DNA of 64,000 nt from Alphaproteobacteria bacterium (GCA_030428255.1 JAUIBT010000001.1:1-64000); one strand, 5' to 3'. Counted from the stretch's first letter, positions 44,446-53,600 are shown. Notes: generated by a model from the sequence alone, not told the origin. Numbers and translations: made by a program.

Positions 44446-45225
44446 ATGAGCGACGACATCATTCTGGAAACCCGCGATCTGACCAAGCACTATGGCGGTG
44501 TTCATGCGCTGGAGGGAGCCAACTTCACGCTGCGCAAGGGCGAGCACGTGGCCATCATGGGCGACAACGGTGCGGGCAAATCCACCTTCGTGCGGCAGAT
44601 CACCGGCGTTGAACAACGCACCCGCGGCGAGATCTTCTTTGAAGGCAAGCCAGTGCATTTCGCGGGCCCCTTGGACGCGCGCGAAGCGGGCATTGAGACC
44701 GTGTTCCAAACCTTGGCATTGGCAGATGACTTGGATGTGCCGGACAACATCTTTCTTGGGCGGGAAATGACCCGTTGGGATTGGCTCGGCCCCTTCCGTT
44801 TGCTGAACTACAAGGGCATGCGCGATGCAACCTTGGCTGGCCTGGAGAAAACCGCCGTTAAGATCCCGAACATCAACAATGCTATTCGCAACATGTCAGG
44901 CGGTCAGCGCCAGTGTGTCGCCATCGCACGAACGGCTTCATTCCACTCGCGCCTGACCATCATGGACGAACCAACAGCAGCGCTGGGCGTCCAGGAGACC
45001 GCGCAGGTCGAGAACATCGTCCGCACGCTTAAAGAAGTGGGCGAACCTTTGATCCTCATCAGCCACAATATGCGCCAGGTTTTTGACCTTGTGGATCGCA
45101 TCGTTGTCTTCCGCAGAGGCCGCATTTGCGCAAATCTGAAAAAGGAAGAGACCGACGGCCAGGATGTCGTGGCCTACATCACCGGTGCAAAGACGCAGCC
45201 GGAGTACGCGGAAACAGCCGCCTAG
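44446..45225 (+). CDS. Sugar/inositol ABC importer ATPase, single domain
   Basis: 259 residues, one nucleotide-binding domain: Walker A GDNGAGKST (about 39-47), signature MSGGQRQCVAIAR, Walker B LTIMDEPTAALG and the H-loop LISHNM. Ribose-type importers usually have a tandem 500-residue ATPase; this is the shorter FrcA-like type that works as a homodimer. AAGGAGG precedes the ATG. It is the last gene of the importer operon. Confidence 0.9.
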   Translation: MSDDIILETRDLTKHYGGVHALEGANFTLRKGEHVAIMGDNGAGKSTFVRQITGVEQRTRGEIFFEGKPVHFAGPLDAREAGIETVFQTLALADDLDVPDNIFLGREMTRWDWLGPFRLLNYKGMRDATLAGLEKTAVKIPNINNAIRNMSGGQRQCVAIARTASFHSRLTIMDEPTAALGVQETAQVENIVRTLKEVGEPLILISHNMRQVFDLVDRIVVFRRGRICANLKKEETDGQDVVAYITGAKTQPEYAETAA

Positions 45226-45652
45226 CGCCAGCCGCGAGATCGGAACGTCCAGGCTTGGCGATGCGGGTGGCCAAGTCTGATCCCGGCAATCTCACACAAC
45301 AATCTACCCGTGGCTTCCCTGGGGAAGCCTCTTGTCAGCCTGTGGGGGCCTCAGATGGAACGGCAAGGGTTCACCCAGGCTGGTTCACCTTAGGCCTCCC
45401 TTTTTTTATCGCTCAGCCGCAAAGGCACAAGTGTCAGCAGGCCAGTGGCCAAACGTCCCGGCGCCGACCCAGAATGTCGGCACAAACCCGCGCCTACCCT
45501 CAAAGCATAATGTTCAATTTTGCTGAAGTCGATATAAGTGATTTGCCATTGAATGAAGTTACAAGCTAGCATAGGCTTATCACTGGTCTAGCCGTCTGGG
45601 CCCTCTGGTAGGGCGCAAACGGCGTCGTGAGACCACCATTTGGGAGGAAAAT
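45226..45652. other. Intergenic region between the two ABC importers
   Basis: 427 bases with no credible gene. It contains a tight hairpin GGCTTCC/GGAAGCC (45312-45329) and a GGGGGCCT/AGGCCTCCC pair ending in seven T (45344-45407), a likely terminator for the inositol importer. The 3' part, AT-rich around 45500-45580, should carry the promoter of the betaine-type importer; no clear boxes chosen. Confidence 0.6.
45312..45407 (+). terminator. Probable termination region of the inositol importer operon
   Basis: Two elements: a seven-pair hairpin GGCTTCC-CCTG-type-GGAAGCC at 45312-45329, and GGGGGCC...GGCCTCC around 45344-45400 directly followed by TTTTTTT (45401-45407). The second has a long loop, so efficiency is uncertain. 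Confidence 0.5.
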
Positions 45653-46627
45653 ATGTCAAAAATTACTAAACTTGTCGCCGGTCTGGCGACTGCAGCAGCT
45701 GTGACTGCTGGAACCTCTGCCTACGCTGAATGCGGCGAGGTGTCGATCACCGAGATGAACTGGGCATCGTCGCAGATCATCACCGAAGTCTCTAAGTTCC
45801 TGATGGAGCAAGGCTACGGCTGTAGCGTCGAGAAAGTTCCTTCGGCGACCACCACCTCTGTGGCATCGCTGGCTGAAAACGGCGAGCCGGACATCGTGAC
45901 CGAGCTTTGGCTCAACTCGACCGGCGCGGTCTATGCCAAGCTGGAAGAGGAAGGCAAAGTGAAGCGTCTGGCCGATGTCTTCGATCCAGGTGGCGTTGAA
46001 GGTTGGTGGATTCCAAACTACTTGGCTGAAGCGCATCCCGAGCTGACCACTATCGAAGGCGTTCTAGCGAATCCTGACCTGGTTGGCGGTCGTTTCAACA
46101 ACTGTCCTGACGGCTGGGGCTGTCGCATCGTGAATGACAACCTGGCAAACGCCCTGGGCATGCGTGACAAGTTGGAGGTCTTTGACCACGGCTCTGGCGA
46201 GACCCTGGCGACTTCAATCGCTGCGGCGTATGAGAACAAAGAGCCTTGGTTCGGATATTACTGGGGCCCGACTGCGGTTCTGGGCAAGTATGGCATGACC
46301 AAAGTGACCATCGGTGACGTTGATGCCGACATTCACACCGCCAACCAGAACGCAGACAACGCCAACCCCGGTGTGTCCGACTTCCCTGCGGCTCCGGTTC
46401 TCACGGTTGCTACCGCGGACCTGACCGAGCGTAACCCAGACGTTGCCGAACTGATGAGCAACGTCAGCTTTGACATCCACCTGCTGAGCTCTGTCTTGGC
46501 TTGGAAAGATGCCAACAACGCGTCGGCCGAAGAAGCTGCCGTTTACTTCCTGACCAACAACTCTGATGTTTGGTCTGGTTGGGTGAACGACGCTGCTCGC
46601 GAAAAGCTGTCAGCTTTGATCAACTAA
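45653..46627 (+). CDS. Glycine betaine/proline-type ABC importer substrate-binding protein (OpuAC family)
   Basis: 324 residues with a signal peptide (SKITKLVAGLATAAAVTAGTSAYA, likely cleavage after AYA). The mature domain is a type 2 binding protein of the quaternary-amine family: ITEMNWASSQIITEVSKFLME, DIVTELWLNSTG, EGWWIPNYLAE, GYYWGPTAVLGKYG and a C-terminal WVNDAAREKLS. Tryptophans suited to a betaine cage are present (W38-, W-rich GGVEGWW). GGGAGGA precedes the ATG. It begins a three-gene importer. Substrate could be betaine, proline betaine, choline or carnitine. Confidence 0.85.
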   Translation: MSKITKLVAGLATAAAVTAGTSAYAECGEVSITEMNWASSQIITEVSKFLMEQGYGCSVEKVPSATTTSVASLAENGEPDIVTELWLNSTGAVYAKLEEEGKVKRLADVFDPGGVEGWWIPNYLAEAHPELTTIEGVLANPDLVGGRFNNCPDGWGCRIVNDNLANALGMRDKLEVFDHGSGETLATSIAAAYENKEPWFGYYWGPTAVLGKYGMTKVTIGDVDADIHTANQNADNANPGVSDFPAAPVLTVATADLTERNPDVAELMSNVSFDIHLLSSVLAWKDANNASAEEAAVYFLTNNSDVWSGWVNDAAREKLSALIN

Positions 46628-46979
46628 GTCCAAGGGACGGGCGGCCTGCACTTTGGTCGCCCAAACTTAACAGCGGCTCTTCTTTCGTGAGGAGCCGCAG
46701 TTTTGCCCGCACGGTATCGCCGAGCGCACATCAAGCGTGAGGCCCCTGGGTCAAACAGGTCAGGTGGGGCCCATTGAGAAACCCACGGCCATGCTTAGCC
46801 TGCTATTCGTGGACTCGCGAAATTTGCTCTAGGGGCCCGCCGATGCCAAGGTTTTGGCGCGCGTCGCCGCGTTTTGACCCGCAGCCTTTGTCTGTTGACT
46901 ACAAATTGCTTTGAGCGGTCTTGGGCCGCTGGCTCTGCGCAAGGCGCGAGCCCTGCTTGCCACTAAAGGAATATCCCCT
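46628..46979. other. Intergenic region between binding protein and permease
   Basis: 352 bases, no gene. It contains a hairpin GCGGCTC/GAGCCGC followed by TTTT at 46673-46704, annotated separately. The rest shows nothing I can name; an open frame starting at 46911 is the extended permease frame. Confidence 0.6.
46672..46704 (+). terminator. Hairpin between betaine-type binding protein and permease genes
   Basis: GCGGCTC (46673-46679) pairs with GAGCCGC (46692-46698) over a 12-base loop, followed by A-G-TTTT. It probably acts as a partial terminator, the same design as in the inositol importer upstream. Confidence 0.65.
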
Positions 46980-48011
46980 ATGGCGACTTATGACTTCCTG
47001 TTTGATGCTCTTGGATTGCGCGCTTGGTGTGACAGCGGCAAATCCGCCGATGGTCCCGTATCTATGGCCGACCTGCTGGCCAAGACCGGAAAAACCACAG
47101 AGACCACGATCTGGGATCTGCCTTTTCCCTCGCTAGACTCCCTGAATGACGCCTGTGGCGCCATTGCTCAGTCGCGCGACCTAACCAAGGGTGTTGGCGA
47201 TGGGTTCTTGGCCATCAAAGGTGTGCTGCGGTTTGTGCTGGATCCGCTTACCCAACCATTGAGCTGGATTCTGGACGGCACCTTGTCTGCATTTGAAGCC
47301 GCGCCTTGGTGGATCATGTTCCCCGTATTGATGGTTGTTGTTTTTGTCGCCTCAAAATCGCTGCGCCTGGTTGGTTTCGTGACAGCCTGTTTAGCGCTTC
47401 TGGCCTTCATCGACCACTACGATCACGCCATGCAAACCTTGGCGATTATCTTTGTTTGTGCCTTCTTATGCGTCCTGCTTGGGGTTCCGATCGGCATTGC
47501 CATGTCCCGCAACGATCGCCTACAGCGCGTAACGATCCCTATTCTAGACATGCTGCAGACGCTGCCGCCTTTCGTGTATCTGATCCCGCTGATCTTCTTG
47601 TTCTCGGTCACTGAGCCCAAACTCTACGGCATCGCGATTATCCTCTACGCCATCGTGCCAGTTGTGCGCCTGACCGATCTTGGCATCCGACTTGTTGATA
47701 AGGACGTGATCGAGGCCGCCGATTCCTTTGGCATGACCGATAGTCAAAAGCTGTTCGGTGTCCAGATCCCCTTGGCGCTGCCGAACATCATGGCCGGCGT
47801 CAACCAAACCATCATGATGAGCCTGGCAATGGTGGTGATCGCCTCGCTGGTTTCTGCACCTGGCCTAGGCGTCTTGGTCTTGCGCGGAATTCGCAACCTT
47901 GAGCTTGGCGTCGGTCTGGTTTCAGGCCTTGGCATCGTATTGCTGGCGATCATTCTTGACCGTGTAACAAAGGCTGCGCTTGACCGCGTTAACGCAGCTC
48001 AAAAGCAATAA
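46980..48011 (+). CDS. Glycine betaine/proline-type ABC importer permease (ProW-like)
   Basis: 343 residues. A hydrophilic N-terminal part of about 110 residues precedes six to seven membrane segments in the ProW/OpuAB layout. The EAA-like loop is DKDVIEAADSFGMTDSQKLFGVQIPLALPNIMAG. TLPPFVYLIPLIFLFSV and VVIASLVSAPGLG are family-typical. The start ATG at 46980 follows AAAGGA by ten bases. The ATPase gene begins 16 bases after the stop. Confidence 0.88.
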   Translation: MATYDFLFDALGLRAWCDSGKSADGPVSMADLLAKTGKTTETTIWDLPFPSLDSLNDACGAIAQSRDLTKGVGDGFLAIKGVLRFVLDPLTQPLSWILDGTLSAFEAAPWWIMFPVLMVVVFVASKSLRLVGFVTACLALLAFIDHYDHAMQTLAIIFVCAFLCVLLGVPIGIAMSRNDRLQRVTIPILDMLQTLPPFVYLIPLIFLFSVTEPKLYGIAIILYAIVPVVRLTDLGIRLVDKDVIEAADSFGMTDSQKLFGVQIPLALPNIMAGVNQTIMMSLAMVVIASLVSAPGLGVLVLRGIRNLELGVGLVSGLGIVLLAIILDRVTKAALDRVNAAQKQ

Positions 48012-48026
48012 TGTGAGGGCAGACAG

Positions 48027-49088
48027 GTGAGCAAGAAGATCAAAATCTCCATCAGCAAGCTCTACAAGATCTTTGGCCAAGACCCAAAGGCTGCCCTTGA
48101 GCACGTTTTGGCAGGAACCGGGAAGTCGGAGCTCTTGGCCAAGCACGAGCATGTCTTGGGGCTTCAAGACATCAATGTCGACATGCAAGAGGGCGAGATT
48201 ACCGTCATCATGGGCCTGTCTGGCTCTGGTAAATCGACGCTCATTCGCCACCTCAATCGCTTGATCGAGCCCACCTCGGGCAAGGTTGAAGTCGATGGGC
48301 GCGACGTGCTGGGCTACAACGAAGAAGAGCTTCGAAATCTGCGTCGTGAAACCATGTCGATGGTGTTCCAGAAGTTTGCCCTGTTGCCTCACCGTACCGT
48401 GGCTGAGAACGCTGGCACAACGCTAAAAGTCCGCGGTGTTCCCCGCGCCACCTATCTGGCAGAAGCAGCCAAGTGGCTGGAGCGTGTGGGCCTGAAGGGC
48501 TTTGGCAACCACTACCCGCATCAGCTTTCGGGCGGTATGCAACAACGCGTCGGCATTGCGCGCGCGCTGACTTCGAATGCGCCGATCATGCTGATGGACG
48601 AGGCCTTTTCGGCGCTCGATCCGCTGATCCGCACCGATATGCAAGACCTGCTGCTTGAGCTGCAGGCCGAGTTGCACAAGACCATCGTTTTCATCACGCA
48701 CGACCTAGATGAAGCGCTGAAGCTGGCTGACCATTTGGTGATCTTGAAGGATGGCTACGTTGTTCAGCAAGGCGAGCCGCAAGACATCTTGCTGAACCCC
48801 AATGATCCTTACATCGAAGATTTCGTGAGCGACATCAACCGCGCGCGCGTCTTGCGGGTACGCTCGATCATGACGCCCTTGCAAGATGGACAGGTCCCGG
48901 CCGACGCGCATGGCGAAGTCGATTTCGACGACACGCTAGAGAGCATGATCGCCAAGTCCGGCGGCGACACGTCGCACTCTTATGTCGTAACCCGCGATGG
49001 GCAAGCCGTGGGCACGCTGGAGATGACCCACTTGGTCAAGGCTTTGGTGCCGCGCGCAGCGTCAGAGGCTGGCGCGCGCAAGTACTAG
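48027..49088 (+). CDS. Glycine betaine/proline-type ABC importer ATPase (ProV-like)
   Basis: 353 residues. Walker [10 protein letters not shown] (63-71), signature [15 protein letters not shown], Walker [14 protein letters not shown] and H-loop FITHDLDEA. The N-terminal extension [10 protein letters not shown] is typical of ProV/OpuAA. The C-terminal 70-80 residues resemble a shortened CBS region, the osmosensing part in OpuA. The start is GTG, with GAGG upstream. It is the last gene of the importer. Confidence 0.9.
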   Translation: MSKKIKISISKLYKIFGQDPKAALEHVLAGTGKSELLAKHEHVLGLQDINVDMQEGEITVIMGLSGSGKSTLIRHLNRLIEPTSGKVEVDGRDVLGYNEEELRNLRRETMSMVFQKFALLPHRTVAENAGTTLKVRGVPRATYLAEAAKWLERVGLKGFGNHYPHQLSGGMQQRVGIARALTSNAPIMLMDEAFSALDPLIRTDMQDLLLELQAELHKTIVFITHDLDEALKLADHLVILKDGYVVQQGEPQDILLNPNDPYIEDFVSDINRARVLRVRSIMTPLQDGQVPADAHGEVDFDDTLESMIAKSGGDTSHSYVVTRDGQAVGTLEMTHLVKALVPRAASEAGARKY

Positions 49089-49160
49089 CGCAAAGCCTGG
49101 GCAATCGCCCTCGATTGTGCCGAAGATCGCTAAGGTGCATTTGCTTTAACATCCAATAGT

Positions 49161-49203
49161 TAGAGCGCGTCGTGTGATTGCAATTCGACGAAGCACGCTC
49201 TTA
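49161..49203. other. Imperfect inverted repeat (stem-loop) between convergent operons
   Basis: AGAGCG and CGTCG on the left pair with CGACG and CGCTCT on the right, with a five-base bulge on the right arm. There is no T run on either side. Similar 'AGCGCGTCG...CGACG...CGCTCT' intergenic elements are widespread in alphaproteobacterial genomes. The rest of the 292-base gap (49089-49380) holds nothing I can name. Confidence 0.55.
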
Positions 49204-49380
49204 GGCGGCGGGTCGAGGCCCAGGATTCGGATTTTGAAGCTATAGGCTCAGGGCCACCCTGGGCTCCCGTAGCTCTGGGGCGTTGCCACCGCGCCCGGCG
49301 CTCGCGCGTTAGTTTCGGCTGCATGACTTTACACGCATGCAGTGCTTTTTCTAGCGGTTTGTGCGCGCGCGTGTTAGGGG

Positions 49381-49779
49381 CTAGCGATCCAGCACCGCTG
49401 TCGCCTCGATCTCGACCAGGGCTTCATCTTCAACCAAAGCGCTGACCACCACCATGGTCATAGCCGGAAAATGGCGGCCCAGGACGCGACGGTAGGCTTG
49501 GCCGACCTCGCTTTGGCGCGCGAGATAGTCAACCTTATCGGTCACGTACCAGGTCAATCGCACCAGGTCGCTGGCCTGGCCACCGGCCGCCTCAACAATC
49601 GCCAATATGTTCTTAAGCGCCTGTTCCATCTGACCCACAAAATCTTGGGCGCGAAACGTCTGGGTCTCGTCCCAGCCGATTTGCCCGCCAACGTACAAAG
49701 TCCCGTCCTTGGCCAGCACGCCGTTGGCATAGCCCTTAGCTGGCGTCCAGCCCTCGGGCTGAATGATCTGGTTCAACAC
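49381..49779 (-). CDS. RidA family protein (enamine/imine deaminase-like)
   Basis: 132 residues with GTG start at 49779, three bases after the thioesterase stop, preceded by AAAGGA. RidA/YjgF hallmarks: LYVGGQIGWDETQ, the QMEQALKNILAIVEAAGG helix, VRLTWYVTD and FPAMTMVVVSALVEDEALVEIEATAV, with the family Glu near the C-terminus. The Arg that binds carboxylate in canonical RidA (R105) is not obvious, so this may belong to one of the Rid1-7 subgroups. It is the last gene of the anthranilate operon, where hydrolysis of an enamine or imine CoA intermediate is an attractive role. Confidence 0.85.
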   Translation of the reverse strand: MLNQIIQPEGWTPAKGYANGVLAKDGTLYVGGQIGWDETQTFRAQDFVGQMEQALKNILAIVEAAGGQASDLVRLTWYVTDKVDYLARQSEVGQAYRRVLGRHFPAMTMVVVSALVEDEALVEIEATAVLDR

Positions 49780-49781
49780 CT

Positions 49782-50186
49782 TTACGATCCTTTCGATTGG
49801 TCGGCCAATAAGCTTCGCACAGCCTCTGGCCATGCGGTTGGGCGACCGTTTGCGTCCACAAAGACAAGAGTTGATTGTGAGGCAAAGCGGGTTTCATCAC
49901 CACAGCGCGCCTCAACACTGATCTGCAAACTACTGCGCCCCACCCTTTGGCAGTTCAGTTCTAAGATGAGCAAATCACCGATCCGGCTCGGCCGTCGAAA
50001 CTGGGTTTGAATTTCTGCCGTCGGCACGCCGCCTTGAGTGTGAAGTTTCGCAAAAGGCAGCCCCAGCACCTGATCAAAGAAAGCCTCCACGCAATCGTTA
50101 ATCATCTCAAAATAGCGCGGGTAGAAGACAATCCCAGCGGGGTCGCAATGGCGAAACAAAACGGCTTGTTCAAACAGAAACGCCAT
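49782..50186 (-). CDS. Hotdog-fold acyl-CoA thioesterase (4-hydroxybenzoyl-CoA thioesterase family)
   Basis: 134 residues, one 4HBT domain. The catalytic Asp lies in RHCDPAGIVFYPRYFEMIND, the HxxCDPxGIxFYxxY pattern of 4-hydroxybenzoyl-CoA thioesterases. It lies two bases after livF and just before the RidA gene in the aromatic operon. It may release CoA from stalled aromatic or ring-reduced CoA esters. Confidence 0.85.
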   Translation of the reverse strand: MAFLFEQAVLFRHCDPAGIVFYPRYFEMINDCVEAFFDQVLGLPFAKLHTQGGVPTAEIQTQFRRPSRIGDLLILELNCQRVGRSSLQISVEARCGDETRFASQSTLVFVDANGRPTAWPEAVRSLLADQSKGS

Positions 50187-50188
50187 CG

Positions 50189-50878
50189 TTAGACCCCCAG
50201 ATACCGGTCGGTAATGTCGGCGTTTAGGTCCGCGAAGTCGCCAGACCAGACCGAGCGCCCTTTGTCCAAAATCACCGCCGTATCTGCGACCGCGGACAGC
50301 TCGCGAATGGACTTGTCGATCACCAGAATCGCCATGCCGGTTTCAGCCTTCAGGCGCGCAATGGCTGCCCAGATTTCTTGCCTTACAACCGGTGCCAGCC
50401 CCTCCGTTGCCTCGTCCAAAATCAGCACGCGTGGGTTGGTCATTAACGCTCGCGCAATCGCCAGCATCTGCTGCTCGCCGCCGGACAAAGAGGCCGCCCG
50501 CTGGTCCTTGCGCTCGTCCAGTCGCGGGAACAACGCGGCCACCGAGGCCAAATTCCAGTCACCCGGCCGCGCCGCTGCGATCAAGTTCTCACGCACGCTT
50601 AGGCTGGAAAAGCAGCGCCGCCCTTCAGGCACAAGGCCGATGCCGAGCCGTGCCGCTTGATAGGCCGGCCGCCGGCCTAGGTCCTGGCCATCAAACATCA
50701 GCGTACCGCCGCGATGCTTCAGCAACCGGCAAATGACCTTCACTGTTGTCGACTTTCCCATGCCATTACGCCCCATGAGCGCCAGCACTTGCCCGTCGGC
50801 AAGGCTCAGATGCACGTCAAACAGCGCTTGGCTGGCCCCATAGAAGGCTGAGATATGAGAGAGCTTGAGCAGGCTCAT
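50189..50878 (-). CDS. Branched-chain-type ABC importer ATPase LivF-like
   Basis: 229 residues: Walker A GRNGMGKST (36-44), signature LSGGEQQMLAIARAL, Walker B VLILDEATEGLAP. The short LivF form with LVPEGRRCFSSLSVRENL is typical. It overlaps livG-like by four bases. Substrate is expected to be an aromatic acid, from operon context. Confidence 0.9.
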   Translation of the reverse strand: MSLLKLSHISAFYGASQALFDVHLSLADGQVLALMGRNGMGKSTTVKVICRLLKHRGGTLMFDGQDLGRRPAYQAARLGIGLVPEGRRCFSSLSVRENLIAAARPGDWNLASVAALFPRLDERKDQRAASLSGGEQQMLAIARALMTNPRVLILDEATEGLAPVVRQEIWAAIARLKAETGMAILVIDKSIRELSAVADTAVILDKGRSVWSGDFADLNADITDRYLGV

Positions 50879-51633
50879 GACCTGGCCTCCTCTTCGCCCA
50901 GATAGGCCGCGCGTACCTGCGGATTGGCTCGAATTTCTTCGACCGTTCCAGTTGCAATGATGCTGCCATAGACCAAGACGCTTATGCGATCAGCAAGCTG
51001 GAACACTGCGTCCATATCGTGCTCCACCAGCAAAATGGGCGCGCGTTGGCGCAAGGTATCCAAGAAGCCCATCAAGCGGCGCGAGCCCTCCATGCCCAGG
51101 CCCGCCATGGGCTCGTCCATCAAGAATATCTTGGGCGCAAGGGTCAGGGCAACCGCGACCTCAAGCTGGCGACGCTGGCCGTGCGACAGCTCAGAGGTGC
51201 GCATGTTCTGCATTTCCTCCAACCCCACCTCAACCAGCGCGGCGCGCGCCTGCGCCAGCAGTTCGCGGTCGCGCATAACAGGCCGGAAAAAGCGAAACAC
51301 CGTACCGCGACGCCCTAGCGCGCCTAGCACCACGTTTTGAAGCACGCTGTAGTCCATCGCCAGCGAAGAGATTTGGAAGGTCCGCCCCATGCCCAAACGC
51401 GCCCGGGCCGCCGTCGTCAAGGCGGTCACATCTTGGCCGTCAAACACGACGCTGCCGCTGTCTGGCTGCAAACCGCCTGCGATCTGCTTGATCAGGGTGG
51501 ACTTGCCCGCCCCATTGGGCCCGATCAGTGCATGGATCTCGCCAGGCCTGACATCAAGATTTATGCCCTCACTGGCCACAAGCGCACCGAAGCTTTTGGA
51601 AACATTGCGGATGTCCAAAACGGGCTCAGTCAT
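50875..51633 (-). CDS. Branched-chain-type ABC importer ATPase LivG-like
   Basis: 252 residues: Walker A GPNGAGKST (38-46), signature LSHGQRRQLEVAVAL (His replaces the usual Gly, as often in LivG), Walker B IFLMDEPMAGLG, and LVEHDMDAVF with the switch His. It overlaps the permease gene by eight bases. Confidence 0.92.
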   Translation of the reverse strand: MTEPVLDIRNVSKSFGALVASEGINLDVRPGEIHALIGPNGAGKSTLIKQIAGGLQPDSGSVVFDGQDVTALTTAARARLGMGRTFQISSLAMDYSVLQNVVLGALGRRGTVFRFFRPVMRDRELLAQARAALVEVGLEEMQNMRTSELSHGQRRQLEVAVALTLAPKIFLMDEPMAGLGMEGSRRLMGFLDTLRQRAPILLVEHDMDAVFQLADRISVLVYGSIIATGTVEEIRANPQVRAAYLGEEEARS

Positions 51634-52681
51634 GGGCCGCCTCCCGCCCTGTCAGCATGCCGTAGAGCCCACCGCGCGCAAACAGAACCACGCCCAAGAG
51701 GATTGCCCCCAAGTAGACGTGCCAATAGTCGCTGAGACCGCCCAAGCTATGCTCGAGCAAGATGAACAGCGCCGCCCCGGCGACCGGTCCAAACACGCGG
51801 CCCACGCCGCCCAGAATGACGAACACCATAATCTCACCCGAGGTCTGCCAAGAGAACATGGTCGGGCTGACAAACCGATTGAGGTCAGCAAACAGGGCCC
51901 CAGCCAACCCAGTGATGGAGCCTGAAATCATAAAAGCGATTAGATAGAGCCGATAGGGCATCTGGCCCACAGCTTGCACCCGCTCCTCATTTTGCCGCGC
52001 TGCTCCCAGCGCGAGCCCGAACGCCGAGCGCGCTAAGAACTTGACCAGCAGCAGCACCAAGATCAGCAGCACAAAACAGATGGCGAAGAACTGGATCGGT
52101 GCCATGGTGTTTAGCCCGGGGAAGCTGTTACGCACATAGATCGACAAGCCGTCCTCACCACCATAGGCGGGCCAGGAGATGGCGAAATAATAGAGCATCT
52201 GGGCAAAGGCCAGGGTGATCATAATGAAATAGACGCCCGATGTGCGCAGGCTGAGCGCGCCGATGCCCAGCGCCAACAGGGCCGATAGCAAGATAGCAAC
52301 CAGCCAAATCACCAGCATGGACCGGCTGCCTTCGATGACAAAAGGCCAGTCGAGCAAGGCTGTGTAGGTCTGCGCGTGGTAAGCCAAGACGCCCATAACA
52401 TAGCCGCCAAGGCCAAAGAACGCGGCGTGGCCCAAGCTGACCAGCCCGCCGAAGCCCAAGGCAAAGTTCAGCCCGACCCCTGCAATGGCAAAGATGACCG
52501 CGCGGGTGGTCAGCGTGATCAAGAATGGCTCGTCGGCGAACCAGGCCCAAAGTGGAACCGCCAGCAAAGCCAGCATCAGGGCTGCATTCAATAGCACCTC
52601 GGGTTTGGCCGCTTTGAAGCCTGCCAGAACGACGGTCTTAAAAGCCAAAGGGAACTGAGCGGCGTCGGGCTGGATTTTCAT
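51626..52681 (-). CDS. Branched-chain-type ABC importer permease LivM-like
   Basis: 351 residues, about nine to ten membrane segments. GFGGLVSLGHAAFFGLGGYVMG and ALGAARQNEERVQAVG (cytoplasmic coupling loop) are LivM signatures, as is GGVGRVFGPVAGAAL. The ATG at 52681 has GGGAG eight bases upstream; a TTG five codons earlier is possible. It follows the LivH gene by one base. Confidence 0.9.
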   Translation of the reverse strand: MKIQPDAAQFPLAFKTVVLAGFKAAKPEVLLNAALMLALLAVPLWAWFADEPFLITLTTRAVIFAIAGVGLNFALGFGGLVSLGHAAFFGLGGYVMGVLAYHAQTYTALLDWPFVIEGSRSMLVIWLVAILLSALLALGIGALSLRTSGVYFIMITLAFAQMLYYFAISWPAYGGEDGLSIYVRNSFPGLNTMAPIQFFAICFVLLILVLLLVKFLARSAFGLALGAARQNEERVQAVGQMPYRLYLIAFMISGSITGLAGALFADLNRFVSPTMFSWQTSGEIMVFVILGGVGRVFGPVAGAALFILLEHSLGGLSDYWHVYLGAILLGVVLFARGGLYGMLTGREAAHD

Positions 52682-52682
52682 A

Positions 52683-53600
52683 TCATGCGCTCCCAAACAG
52701 GCCTCTGGGGCGGAACAACAGCACGGCCGCCATCAGTAAGTAGATCGACATGGAGGCCAATGAGGCGCCGACTGAGATGGCTGCAGAAGGTTCCATCAAA
52801 AGCTTGAAAAATTCGGGCAACAAGAAGCGGCCTAGCGTTTCGGTTAATCCCACCAACAGCGCGCCGACAAAGGCCCCCTTGATCGAGCCAATGCCGCCAA
52901 TCACGATGACGACGAAGGCGAGAATCAGAACGGGCTCCCCCATACCCACTTGCACCGACTGGATCGCGCCAATCATCGCACCGGCAAAGCCGGCCAGGGC
53001 CGCGCCCAGCGCAAAAACGAAAGTGTAGAGCAGGGAAATATTGACGCCTAAGGCCGCGATCATCTCGCGGTCATTCTCTCCAGCACGGATGCGAATTCCG
53101 ATGCGGGTGCGCGCTATCATCCAGAACAACCCAAGCGCCACAGCCAGACCGACCAAGATGATGGCTAAGCGATACACCGGATAGACGATGCCAAAAGGCA
53201 AGGTCACCGTACCGCCCAACCAGGCGGGCGTATCAAGAAACAGCGGAAATGAGCCGAAGACCCAGCGCGTACCCTCGGAAAAAATCAGGATCAGTGCGAA
53301 GGTGGCGAGCACTTGTTCCAGGTGGTCGCGCTCATAGAGTCGTCGGATCACCAGCACCTCGATCAGTACGCCAGCAAAGGCGGCGCAGACCAAGCTTGCC
53401 ACCAAACCCAACAAAAAGGAACCGGTCGCACCCGCGACCGCTGCGGCCGCAAAAGCGCCCACCATATAGAGCGAACCATGCGCCAGGTTGATCAGCCCCA
53501 TGACCCCAAACACCAAGGTCAAACCGGCTGCCATCAAGAACAGCATGACACCGAACTGGAGCCCATTGAGGGTCTGCTCAGCCAGGAGAGTAAACGACAT
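52683..53600 (-). CDS. Branched-chain-type ABC importer permease LivH-like
   Basis: 305 residues, about eight membrane segments. It starts LLAEQTLNGLQFGVMLFLMAAGLTLVFGVMGLINLAHGSLYMVGA, a LivH hallmark pattern, and carries RIGIRIRAGENDREMIAALGVN (coupling loop) and GGIGSIKGAFVGALLVG. It lies 56 bases after the binding-protein gene. Confidence 0.92.
   Translation of the reverse strand: MSFTLLAEQTLNGLQFGVMLFLMAAGLTLVFGVMGLINLAHGSLYMVGAFAAAAVAGATGSFLLGLVASLVCAAFAGVLIEVLVIRRLYERDHLEQVLATFALILIFSEGTRWVFGSFPLFLDTPAWLGGTVTLPFGIVYPVYRLAIILVGLAVALGLFWMIARTRIGIRIRAGENDREMIAALGVNISLLYTFVFALGAALAGFAGAMIGAIQSVQVGMGEPVLILAFVVIVIGGIGSIKGAFVGALLVGLTETLGRFLLPEFFKLLMEPSAAISVGASLASMSIYLLMAAVLLFRPRGLFGSA

Noticed and set aside
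51173-51190. LivG-like ATPase signature with His (LSHGQ) as a possible inactivating change
   Set aside because: LSHGQ is the usual form in LivG proteins; Walker motifs are intact.
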